Assembly: GCF_022129235.1 (NCBI RefSeq)
Contig: NZ_JADQAI010000002.1
Span: 328,873-392,872 of the forward strand
Direction: 5' to 3'
DNA: 64,000 bases
Source of the DNA: Psychrobacter sp. Ps6
GTDB taxonomy: Bacteria > Pseudomonadota > Gammaproteobacteria > Pseudomonadales > Moraxellaceae
A program made the position numbers and the translations under genes. The notes below the pieces were generated by a model that was not told the DNA's origin, made no database searches, and worked only from the letters and a program-made list of their open reading frames with translations. Positions 56,823 to 64,000 of the stretch are shown piece after piece (position 1 is the first letter of the stretch; every line of letters starts with the position of its first letter).

Positions 56823-57123
56823 TAATTAGTATGTCAATAGTTATAGAGAAAAGTGAAAGTTGGATTAGCCCTTGAAGACGATACCAATCCGCTGCTAGCT
56901 AGTATCGTCTTTATAGTCTGTGTTATTTAGACTGCTTGTTTAAACTACAGTGATTGAACTTGTATATTTATAACTGTCTATCTAAAATTGCCTGAATAAG
57001 AGACAATATGTGCATAAAATCTAGAGCGCCGTGGTATTGAAAAAGTAGCACGCCTAAAGGCTCTTAAAGATTGAGCCACACAGACATCTCATAAATTTAA
57101 CTCAAGCAAAAAGGCCGTTTTGA
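56823..57123. other. Intergenic region after the beta-oxidation operon
   Basis: About 300 bp without coding sequence. It includes a terminator-like inverted repeat (56875-56914) and a small hairpin GGCTC/GAGCC at about 57059-57077 ahead of the next gene. Confidence 0.55.
56875..56914 (+). terminator. Weak rho-independent terminator-like hairpin
   Basis: Perfect 10-bp stem AAGACGATAC / GTATCGTCTT with a 17-base loop, 52 bp after the CoA-transferase stop. The T-run is short and interrupted, so termination would be modest. Confidence 0.5.
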
Positions 57124-57828
57124 ATGACCAAACATAACCCGTATAACTTCCTACCTTTGCAGCCTATCGGTCGAAACGAGAACGACACTGCCAATACCTA
57201 TGCGCCTGAAGATATGATTAAAATATATGAGCAGCAGTTTCTCATTCAAGTGCCAGAAGAAAAGCTGACAGGATTTTTGCCTGCCCTAAAAGCATTTTAT
57301 GATATTGATAATCATACTTTAGATGTCAGCGCCATTATTTTTGATGCAATTGCAGATTCGAGTATTATTTATAATCACAAAATCAAAGTGGGCGGCTATC
57401 AGTTGCTAGGCGAATTGGTAGAGGAGGCTATTGAATATGATGAGGATACTCAAAGTGGCGACAGTACTAAAGGCGAAGAAATTCAGGCATATACACTAGA
57501 GTGTCAGCGTACTTTCTTCATCAATGATGTAGAAATACCGTATCATTTTAATCTGTTCATTTATGGCGATGGCTATTCTACTTTGACCAAAAAAGAAACC
57601 GTGCTAGAAAAAATGTATTGGTTCGTCAGAGGTAGATTTGAAGAGGAGTTGTTGGATGACTCCAAAGATAATGATAGCTTGGACTCAATCAATGAGCAGC
57701 TAGCCAGCTTGGGCATTGCGGCCATGGATCTAACGACTGTAGATGAAATCGTAAGTTATATTGAAGGCAGCATCATAGATGACGCAATGGTTGATGAGCT
57801 GAATAAGCTATTGGATGATGTTGAATAG
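57124..57828 (+). CDS. Hypothetical acidic protein
   Basis: A 234-aa soluble protein that I do not recognise. It has no signal, no membrane span and no known motif. It is acidic throughout, notably in 108-125 and 170-180 (EEELLDDSKDNDSLD), and mixed alpha/beta. AAGG lies ten bases before the ATG. It stands alone, 295 bp after the CoA-transferase gene and 127 bp before the SRPBCC gene, in the same direction. Codon use looks like its neighbours. Confidence 0.6.
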   Translation: MTKHNPYNFLPLQPIGRNENDTANTYAPEDMIKIYEQQFLIQVPEEKLTGFLPALKAFYDIDNHTLDVSAIIFDAIADSSIIYNHKIKVGGYQLLGELVEEAIEYDEDTQSGDSTKGEEIQAYTLECQRTFFINDVEIPYHFNLFIYGDGYSTLTKKETVLEKMYWFVRGRFEEELLDDSKDNDSLDSINEQLASLGIAAMDLTTVDEIVSYIEGSIIDDAMVDELNKLLDDVE

Positions 57829-57955
57829 TATTAATGGTAAGCGTCTTTCAAAAGGACAAGGTTCTTCACGATCATAAGTTTTTAAAGTGTGACGGCTTTA
57901 TTTGTTTCTAAAATGGTAGTAAGCGAAATAACTTTAATCCTAACGAGATCATATT

Positions 57956-58399
57956 ATGTTCAAAATAAAAGTAGAACGCATTGTCAAAAAACCGATTGAT
58001 GAGGTATTTGAAGCACTGAGCGACCATGCCAGTTATGGCTCATTTAAAGCGGTGGGAGTTGCTAAGTTAGTCGCTGAAGGTAATGAGGAGCGTAATGGTG
58101 TTGGCGCTTTACGTAGCATTCAAGCGGGACCTGTTAAGTTTTGGGAGCGGATTACAGCGTTTGAGCGTCCTACTCATATGCAATACCAAATCGAAAAAGC
58201 TAAACCTATCAAAATGCGACATGATAAAGGCGTCATTGATTTAAAAGACTTGGGCGATGGCACCACACACGTGACTTGGATATCCGAGGGTCGATTGATT
58301 GTACCATTGCCATTAATTGGTCGCCTATTTGATCGTCAAATGCAGAAAAAAGGAACCATAGGATTTAGTAGTATACTCAAATCTATAGAAAGCCGCTAA
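57956..58399 (+). CDS. SRPBCC (START/Bet v 1-like) family protein
   Basis: A 147-aa single-domain protein of the polyketide-cyclase/dehydrase group. The pattern VERIVKKPIDEVFEALSDHA at the N-terminus, a beta-sheet core (GVGALRSIQAGPVKFWERIT, HVTWISEGRLIV) and a C-terminal helix (GTIGFSSILKSIES) fit a lipid- or hydrophobic-ligand pocket. Function unknown. The ribosome binding site is weak. It converges with the DUF1244 gene. Confidence 0.8.
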   Translation: MFKIKVERIVKKPIDEVFEALSDHASYGSFKAVGVAKLVAEGNEERNGVGALRSIQAGPVKFWERITAFERPTHMQYQIEKAKPIKMRHDKGVIDLKDLGDGTTHVTWISEGRLIVPLPLIGRLFDRQMQKKGTIGFSSILKSIESR

Positions 58400-58474
58400 T
58401 CTAGCGGCAATATTGTCTTCTTCGATATAATTATATAATGGTGGCTCTTTTATTTGAGCCACTATTAGTTGGTT

Positions 58475-58786
58475 TTAATTCGTTTTGTTCTTGGCAGCTT
58501 CAATTTCGTTAAAACGTGCTAACTGCTCTGGTGTTGCTTTTTGCTGATACTTCTCTTTCCACTCAGCGTAAGGCATACCATAAACAAGCTCGCGCGCATC
58601 CTCGTAGTCGATTTCAATACCACGCTCTTCACCAGCAGCTTTGTACCATTTAGACAAACAGTTACGACAAAAGTCAGCAAGGTTCATCAGCTCGATATTT
58701 TGTACATCTTTACGCTCGTCCAAATGAGCGAGTAAGCGACGAAATGCCGCGGCTTCTAATTCGATGTTTGATTCTAATTTTGCCAT
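58475..58786 (-). CDS. DUF1244 family protein
   Basis: A 103-aa cytosolic protein that resembles the DUF1244 family, of unknown function. The centre LMNLADFCRNCLSKWYKAA (about 35-53) with its two cysteines four positions apart is the family core, followed by ELVYGMPYAEWKEKYQ. ATG 58786 is chosen, with AGGA eight bases upstream; the open frame extends to 58807 (seven more codons). Convergent with the SRPBCC gene. Confidence 0.85.
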   Translation of the reverse strand: MAKLESNIELEAAAFRRLLAHLDERKDVQNIELMNLADFCRNCLSKWYKAAGEERGIEIDYEDARELVYGMPYAEWKEKYQQKATPEQLARFNEIEAAKNKTN

Positions 58787-59186
58787 AATATTTTTCCTAA
58801 TTGTCATTGAATCATCTAAAATTTAGTTAATACTAACCAGTCAACTCATTATAGTAGAGGTTCGCTAATTTAAAACCTTTTCATCATAATATTAAACCAC
58901 GCTTCATTTCTATCTACTCTAAAAATAGCTAGGTTGTAATCAGTTGTATCTGTGAGGTTTTAAGGTAGCACACAGTTTGGGTACTAAAACAAAGACTATA
59001 TTTTATTTGCATAGTGCCTTAGATTATGTGTCACCTTTTAAGATTGAAGAGCATTATTATGATAATCTAGGCCTGCTATAAGAAAATAACTGATGAAAAT
59101 AAAATAGCCTGCAGTATAATCAGGATAGAGTAATAAGTAAAAATAAACCCTCTATTAAAATACATCCATCATATTATTCACTGAAA
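58787..59186. other. Intergenic region upstream of the type I secretion operon
   Basis: 400 bp, AT-rich, divergent promoters for the DUF1244 gene and the TolC-like gene. No supported gene, palindrome or sigma-54-type site was seen. Confidence 0.55.
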
Positions 59187-60737
59187 ATGCATATGAAAAA
59201 TTTGTCGAATCGAAAATATTTAACTCGTAGAGTTTTAGTCCGTCATTTTATGAGCGCCTTAGCGACTGGCATATGTTTTACAGTGACTTCCCACGCAGCA
59301 GTAGAAGATTTGCAAATCAATAATCTGGTTGCGCAAGCAATTCAGACGCATCCTTTGGTAGGGTCGGCTCGGGCGAGCCAACAAGCAACTACTGAAGGTA
59401 TTACTGCGGCCAAATTAAATCTGTTGCCAACACCAAGCGTGAGCTCAGGTTACGACAGAGACAATGATTTTGTCTCACAAGTCACCCTTCGTCAGCCACT
59501 ATGGACGGGTGGCAAGCTCACAGCAGATGTCAATCAAGCCATATTTGATGATAAAGCTGCCGTGGAATATATCTACGAGCAACAAAATCTAGTCGCCAAA
59601 ACGACCATTGATGCTTGGCAGAGCTACATTCAAGCTGTCGCAAAACAAGCGGTCCATGTTGATAATCTAAAGGAGCTAGGTGATTTTGAAGCTATGATGC
59701 AGCGCCGTGTCGGTCAAGGGGTATCGGCTAGAATTGAGCTTGATCTTGTGACCAACCGCATCTTACAAGAGCAGACAGCTTATCAAGCTGCCGCTGAGCA
59801 GCAACGTATTGCCACTGCTCGGCTTGAGCAAATTATCGGTCAGCCGTTGTCTCAAATGAGTGCTACGAGCATACCGAATATCAAAGTACTGGTAAATCAA
59901 GCCAAGCAGCAATCTGTTGATTTTGAGAAAATGGCGTTTGATCGAGCAGGTTTTTATAACCCTACCGTTGTAAAAGAGCATTTCCAGATTGAATCTGCCA
60001 AGCAAGGTGTCGAATCGCAAAAAGCTGCTCAATATCCCACCGTTTATGCCCAGTACGAACATGCTTACTATCATGAAAATAACGAAAACGATGGCCAGTT
60101 TTCATTAGGATTGAGTTATGCACCCGGTGCTGGGTTTTCCAATTTTGCATTAGCACGTGCCTCACAAGCACAGGTCAGCAGCCTGATACAGAATCAAGAA
60201 GCAGCCCGCCGTAATGTGATAGAGAACATTCAAGTACAGTACCAGCAGTTTGTTAGTGCAAAAGATAGAGAAACGTCATTGGTCGCTGCCGTCGCCGGTG
60301 CACAGCTAGTGGTCAGCTCGTATCGTCGGCAGTTTATTGCTGGGCGTAAGTCATGGCTAGAAGTTCTCAATGCGGTTCGTGAACATAACGATTATCAAGT
60401 GCAGCTGGTGCAAACTCGGGCAGAAATGCTGGGCGCATTTTATCGATTACAGGTGGATTTTGGCCTTATGCAATGGCAGCAGTTCTCTCATAATCGCCAG
60501 CCTGTAACATTGTTTAACCCCACAAATTCGGTCAAACAGTGGCTGAATAAACAAGATGACAGCAGCAACATGAGTAACGAGTTTGGTTATGGAGCAAACA
60601 CCGCAGAAGATGACTATATCGATATTCAGCTGCCCGCGACGGCAGAGCAAAGTTTGAATAATGGTGAGTATCTCATGCTAAATGATGATTACAGCATTAC
60701 GCCGATAATTGAGCAAGAGAGTATGAAAAATAATTAA
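59187..60737 (+). CDS. TolC-family outer-membrane channel of a type I secretion system
   Basis: A 516-aa outer-membrane efflux protein. An arginine-rich n-region and hydrophobic core (ALATGICFTVTS) end in a likely cleavage after SHA (about residue 37). Two OEP repeats follow, with long coiled coils (IDAWQSYIQAVAKQAVHVDN; YRRQFIAGRKSWLEVLNAVR) that form the periplasmic tunnel, and short barrel segments around SVSSGYDRDN and GQFSLGLSYAPG. The C-terminal 85 residues are acidic and extra. It resembles LapE/AggA more than TolC itself because it heads an ABC/HlyD operon. ATG 59187 or 59193 may be used; both lack a strong binding site. ABC gene 74 bp downstream. Confidence 0.9.
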   Translation: MHMKNLSNRKYLTRRVLVRHFMSALATGICFTVTSHAAVEDLQINNLVAQAIQTHPLVGSARASQQATTEGITAAKLNLLPTPSVSSGYDRDNDFVSQVTLRQPLWTGGKLTADVNQAIFDDKAAVEYIYEQQNLVAKTTIDAWQSYIQAVAKQAVHVDNLKELGDFEAMMQRRVGQGVSARIELDLVTNRILQEQTAYQAAAEQQRIATARLEQIIGQPLSQMSATSIPNIKVLVNQAKQQSVDFEKMAFDRAGFYNPTVVKEHFQIESAKQGVESQKAAQYPTVYAQYEHAYYHENNENDGQFSLGLSYAPGAGFSNFALARASQAQVSSLIQNQEAARRNVIENIQVQYQQFVSAKDRETSLVAAVAGAQLVVSSYRRQFIAGRKSWLEVLNAVREHNDYQVQLVQTRAEMLGAFYRLQVDFGLMQWQQFSHNRQPVTLFNPTNSVKQWLNKQDDSSNMSNEFGYGANTAEDDYIDIQLPATAEQSLNNGEYLMLNDDYSITPIIEQESMKNN

Positions 60738-60811
60738 ATAAGACAGTCATATAAAAGCGCCTAAAGTATCTTGTATACGTAACTATCTAAAATATTGAAT
60801 AAGTGATTAAT

Positions 60812-63136
60812 ATGAGTGCACAACTACAAAAGACACCGTCTCAGTCTGTCGACCACCATGAGTTGCAGCACACAGAGCAGGTCGATCTGACCGAAACGCT
60901 GATCGATGCTATCAAGCACTTACTTGGGCAGCAGGGCTATCCAGTAGATAATATACGGCTCCATGATGTCATCAAACGTCATAGTGAACAATCGGACAGG
61001 CAAGGTCAAAGCATTCATGATTTAGGCGGAGTCATTGCAGTATTACAAGGCATTGGTATAACCGATATACCAGAAATACTAGAGCAACCTGATGCCGCTT
61101 TTTTGCCCTTATTAGCGTATCGAACGGATTTAGGTTGGGGCGTGATCGACAGCCAAACGCCGCAAAAAAGCTGGAACTTTAGACAAGCGAACCAACAGGT
61201 ACATACGCGTGCCGAAGAATTAACTTTGGTCATGCGTATTCGTCTAAAAGAAGATCATATTAAGCAGAGAAAGGCCTCATTTTCTGATCTGTTGAAGTCT
61301 AATTTAGGCAACTATAAAGGTATTTTAGCTGAAGCCGTTATCGCCACTTTTCTGATTAACATGCTGGCATTAGCCGTTTCTCTATTTTCTATGCAAGTTT
61401 ATGACCGTGTCATACCAACACGTAGTGAGTACACGCTTATCATTTTGGCAAGCGGCGTGCTGTTGGTCATTTTGTTTGAAGCGTTTATGAAGTTTTCTCG
61501 CTCAAGAATTATGGATAAAGTGGTGGTCGGTCTCGATCAATATCTGTCTCGAGAAGTGTTCCAACGTCTACTTAAGGTACGTATTGATCAGATGCCAGGG
61601 TCAGTGGGCTCCATGGCGGCACAGTTACGCGGTTATGAGCAAGTACGTAGCTTTTTTACGGCGAGTACGCTTTTTGGTTTAGTCGATTTGCCAATGACTA
61701 TTATTTTTATCAGCTTAGTGGCTTTTATTGGCTCGCCTTTAGTGGCTGTTGTACCAGTAATAGCTGCAGTCATTGCAATTACGATGGGGCTAATTGCCCG
61801 CAAACGCATTGATGCTATTGCTTCAGAGGGTGCAACTGCTTCTTATTATAAGACAGGTCTGTTAGTAGAAGCTGTGGAAGGCGTCGAGACAATAAAGGCG
61901 GGGGCGGGCAGTTGGAAATTTCTCTCGCGTTGGCTAGATGTGATGGATGTCACCATCAAAAATGACTTGGACATGAAGCATGCCAATGACAATCTCACGT
62001 ATTTCACGCAGATGTTGCAGCAAGTAAGCTACGTTGGTATCGTGATAGTGGGGTCGTTTGTTGTGATGCAGGGTGACATGACAATGGGCGGACTGATTGC
62101 CTGCTCGATATTAGGTGGTAGGGTACTCGCGCCCGTTATGTCGATACCAAACCTACTGGTGCAGTACGCTCATGCCAAAGCAGCTAAGATGAATATTGAG
62201 AGTCTGTTTGCATTGGAGCAAGACAACCAAGGCGTTGCGTATCCATTATCGCCTACGCATATAAAAGGGGCGTATCAGTGCGATGGGCTAACGTTCAATT
62301 ATAAAGACAACGATCAACCCGCCATTAATATTCCACAGCTATCGATTAAGCCAGGAGAGCGTATAGCAATACTTGGGCCTATTGGTTCAGGTAAATCTAC
62401 CTTGCTTAAAGTATTAGCAGGATTATACGCACCAACGGAAGGACGCGTGTTGTTAGACGGACTTGATATACATCAAATCAGTCGTGAGACACTTAGTGAG
62501 CGCTTGGGTTATCTACAGCAAGATCATCGATTATTCCAAGGGACCTTGCGTGAGAACCTTTTGATTGGTATGGCAGCGCCCAATGATGATGTCTTGCAAG
62601 AAACCTTACATAGAACCGGACTCATCAACTTAGTATCGAGCCATTCAAGCGGTCTTGATTTGCCGATTAGTGAAGGTGGTAAAGGGCTATCAGGTGGCCA
62701 AAAGCAACTGGTCGCATTTACACGTTTGCTGCTAACTAAGCCGGATGTGTTTTTGCTAGATGAGCCGACAGCTTCCATGGACAACCGACAAGAGCAGCGC
62801 TGCCTACAAGTGCTGCGTCAGGAGTTGACGAAAGGGCAGACATTCATTGTTTCGACCCATAAAACAGCATTGCTAGACTTGGTAGATCGGCTGATCATTA
62901 TGGATAACCAGCGTATTATTATCGATGGTCCAAAACAAGCTGTACTTGATGAGCTTAGAAAGAACGATCAAGCAAAAAATAAAACTACCGTACAGCAAAA
63001 AGATAGAATCGTTCACAAAACCAATCAACCATCAAAAGAAGGTGCTGACAAAAATAAGCCTGCTACTTCTAGAGTAAGAAACATCAGCGTCAAACCCATC
63101 AGTGCTAAACATTCAACAGACGATCAAGGGAAGTAG
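60812..63136 (+). CDS. Type I secretion ABC transporter (LapB-like permease/ATPase)
   Basis: A 774-aa half-transporter. The N-terminal domain (about 20-135) occupies the place of the C39 peptidase but has no cysteine, so it cannot cleave a double-glycine leader; it is a C39-like domain, as in HlyB and LapB. Membrane spans lie at about 175-450. The ABC domain (about 485-710) has Walker A GPIGSGKST, signature LSGGQKQLV and Walker B VFLLDEPTASMD. A basic, lysine-rich tail (about 715-774) is longer than usual. ATG 60812 is preferred to GTG 60803. The HlyD-type gene begins 2 bp after the stop. Substrate presumably a large RTX adhesin or enzyme, not in the window. Confidence 0.93.
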   Translation: MSAQLQKTPSQSVDHHELQHTEQVDLTETLIDAIKHLLGQQGYPVDNIRLHDVIKRHSEQSDRQGQSIHDLGGVIAVLQGIGITDIPEILEQPDAAFLPLLAYRTDLGWGVIDSQTPQKSWNFRQANQQVHTRAEELTLVMRIRLKEDHIKQRKASFSDLLKSNLGNYKGILAEAVIATFLINMLALAVSLFSMQVYDRVIPTRSEYTLIILASGVLLVILFEAFMKFSRSRIMDKVVVGLDQYLSREVFQRLLKVRIDQMPGSVGSMAAQLRGYEQVRSFFTASTLFGLVDLPMTIIFISLVAFIGSPLVAVVPVIAAVIAITMGLIARKRIDAIASEGATASYYKTGLLVEAVEGVETIKAGAGSWKFLSRWLDVMDVTIKNDLDMKHANDNLTYFTQMLQQVSYVGIVIVGSFVVMQGDMTMGGLIACSILGGRVLAPVMSIPNLLVQYAHAKAAKMNIESLFALEQDNQGVAYPLSPTHIKGAYQCDGLTFNYKDNDQPAINIPQLSIKPGERIAILGPIGSGKSTLLKVLAGLYAPTEGRVLLDGLDIHQISRETLSERLGYLQQDHRLFQGTLRENLLIGMAAPNDDVLQETLHRTGLINLVSSHSSGLDLPISEGGKGLSGGQKQLVAFTRLLLTKPDVFLLDEPTASMDNRQEQRCLQVLRQELTKGQTFIVSTHKTALLDLVDRLIIMDNQRIIIDGPKQAVLDELRKNDQAKNKTTVQQKDRIVHKTNQPSKEGADKNKPATSRVRNISVKPISAKHSTDDQGK

Positions 63137-63138
63137 GC

Positions 63139-64000
63139 ATGTCAGAGTATAAGTACACACCCACCAAGCCTAAGGTTAATCGTTCAAGATTGAGTATTTG
63201 GATAGCATTAATCGGAATTGTCACTTTGATTGTCTGGGCATCATTTGCCAAGATTGATCAGGTTACCCGTGCCACCGCAACCGTGATTGCAAGTGCACGA
63301 ACGCAGGAGATTCAAGCATCAGAAGGTGGCGTGCTAACTGAGTTAGCTGTCACAGAGGGTGAAGATGTTAAGGCAGGCCAGTTATTGGTCGTTTTGGAAG
63401 AAGAGCGCGCTAAGGCAGCCTTGGACAATTCCGCGTCAAAAACAGCTGCTTTGACTGCTAAGCTGGCGAGGTTAAATGCTGAGATTTTTGAGAAGCCATT
63501 AGTATTTCCTGAAGGGGTGCAACAATATCCTGAATATGTACAAAACCAAAGAGAGCTATACAACAGACGTCGTCAAGCTATCAATGAAGAAGTCTCTTCT
63601 CTTGAAAAAATGCTGGTATTAGCTCGTCAAGAGCTACGCATGAATGAGCCATTACTCGAATATGGCGATGTTAGTCAGGCCGATGTTATCAAGCTGAGTC
63701 GGCAGGTCGCTGATATCGAAGCGCAAATCAACAATAAGCGCAATAAGTACTTTGAAGAAGCACAGGCGGAAATGACGAAAGCTCAAGAGGAGCTGGATAC
63801 AGAACTTGAGCAGTTACGAGATCGGGCGCAAGTGCTAGAGGAGAAGCGTTTGATGGCTCCAACAGACGGTAAAGTCAAAAATATTAACGTGACCACTATT
63901 GGCGGTGTAGTCAAACCAGGGGAGATTATCATGCAGATCTTGCCGACGAGTAGTGACTTAGTCATCGATGCTAAGATCAGTCCTGCTGATATTGCCTATG
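63139..64000 (+). CDS. HlyD-family membrane fusion protein, 5' part (cut by window edge)
   Basis: The adaptor that links the inner-membrane ABC exporter to the TolC-like channel. 287 codons are visible and the gene continues past base 64000. The start ATG 63139 has GGAAG five bases upstream and is 2 bp after the ABC stop, so they are co-translated. A short cytosolic tail (residues 1-18) precedes one membrane span (IWIALIGIVTLIVWASF, about 19-37); then comes the biotinyl-lipoyl half (VIASARTQEIQASEGGVL), a long coiled coil (about 110-235) and the second half-motif (LMAPTDGKVKNINVTTIGG), all typical of HlyD/LapC. Confidence 0.93.
   Translation, partial: MSEYKYTPTKPKVNRSRLSIWIALIGIVTLIVWASFAKIDQVTRATATVIASARTQEIQASEGGVLTELAVTEGEDVKAGQLLVVLEEERAKAALDNSASKTAALTAKLARLNAEIFEKPLVFPEGVQQYPEYVQNQRELYNRRRQAINEEVSSLEKMLVLARQELRMNEPLLEYGDVSQADVIKLSRQVADIEAQINNKRNKYFEEAQAEMTKAQEELDTELEQLRDRAQVLEEKRLMAPTDGKVKNINVTTIGGVVKPGEIIMQILPTSSDLVIDAKISPADIAY

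Overview
The window looks like core chromosome of a gammaproteobacterium of the Moraxellaceae, most probably Psychrobacter. This rests on the overall resemblance of the proteins, the moderate GC content, the RNase HI/DnaQ/FimL neighbourhood, the short RnfB-like ferredoxin beside nth and the paired BCCT osmolyte carriers. It is a judgement from reading, not from a database search. No rRNA, tRNA, CRISPR array, prophage or complete insertion sequence was recognised. Coding density is high and most genes are housekeeping.

Layout. 1-5190 (minus): 5' end of greA, then carB and carA (carbamoyl phosphate synthesis). 5476-9766: PAP2 phosphatase, gamma-carbonic-anhydrase-like protein, HAD phosphatase, prfB with its programmed +1 frameshift, ppnP and a GNAT acetyltransferase. 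9930-14579: topoisomerase IB, an acyl-CoA ligase with a 3-hydroxyacyl-CoA dehydrogenase-like SDR, and an L,D-transpeptidase. 14783-18948: clpB behind a sigma-32-type promoter, then a PQQ-type sugar dehydrogenase lipoprotein. 19115-22654: two tandem BCCT carriers, each with its own terminator. 22759-27513 (minus): Kazal-like lipoprotein, DUF3144 protein, metK, DJ-1/PfpI protein, nth and an RnfB-like ferredoxin. 27786-34285: LysR regulator divergent from an EamA exporter, nudC, a FimL-like protein and an rnhA-dnaQ gene fusion. 34673-37790: small lipoprotein and membrane genes, a YkvA protein and a Tat-exported LD-carboxypeptidase.

Fat and acid catabolism takes up much of the second half. An AraC/GlxA regulator (37827-38837) is divergent from acyl-CoA dehydrogenase, zinc-free MDR reductase and two SDRs (39110-43539). 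A TetR regulator (50112-50750) is divergent from acyl-CoA dehydrogenase, thiolase, FadB/FadJ-type bifunctional enzyme and class III CoA-transferase (51023-56822). The TetR intergenic region carries two copies of GTAAT-N4-ATTAC that look like its operators. Between these blocks lie a CitE-like lyase, arfB, an EstA-type esterase autotransporter, a SotB-type efflux carrier and a 173-bp MITE-like element next to an unrecognised gene. The window ends in a type I secretion operon (TolC-like channel, ABC exporter, truncated HlyD-type fusion protein); its substrate is not in view.

I did not find a convincing new biological system. The points best worth a second look are the RnhA-DnaQ fusion with its long acidic linker, the paired palindromes at the TetR/fatty-acid locus, the MITE-like element, the Tat signal on an LD-carboxypeptidase, the Kazal-like lipoprotein, and the orphan RnfB that keeps the ancestral rnf-nth order. 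Starts were moved from the longest reading frame wherever a better ribosome binding site or signal peptide decided it.
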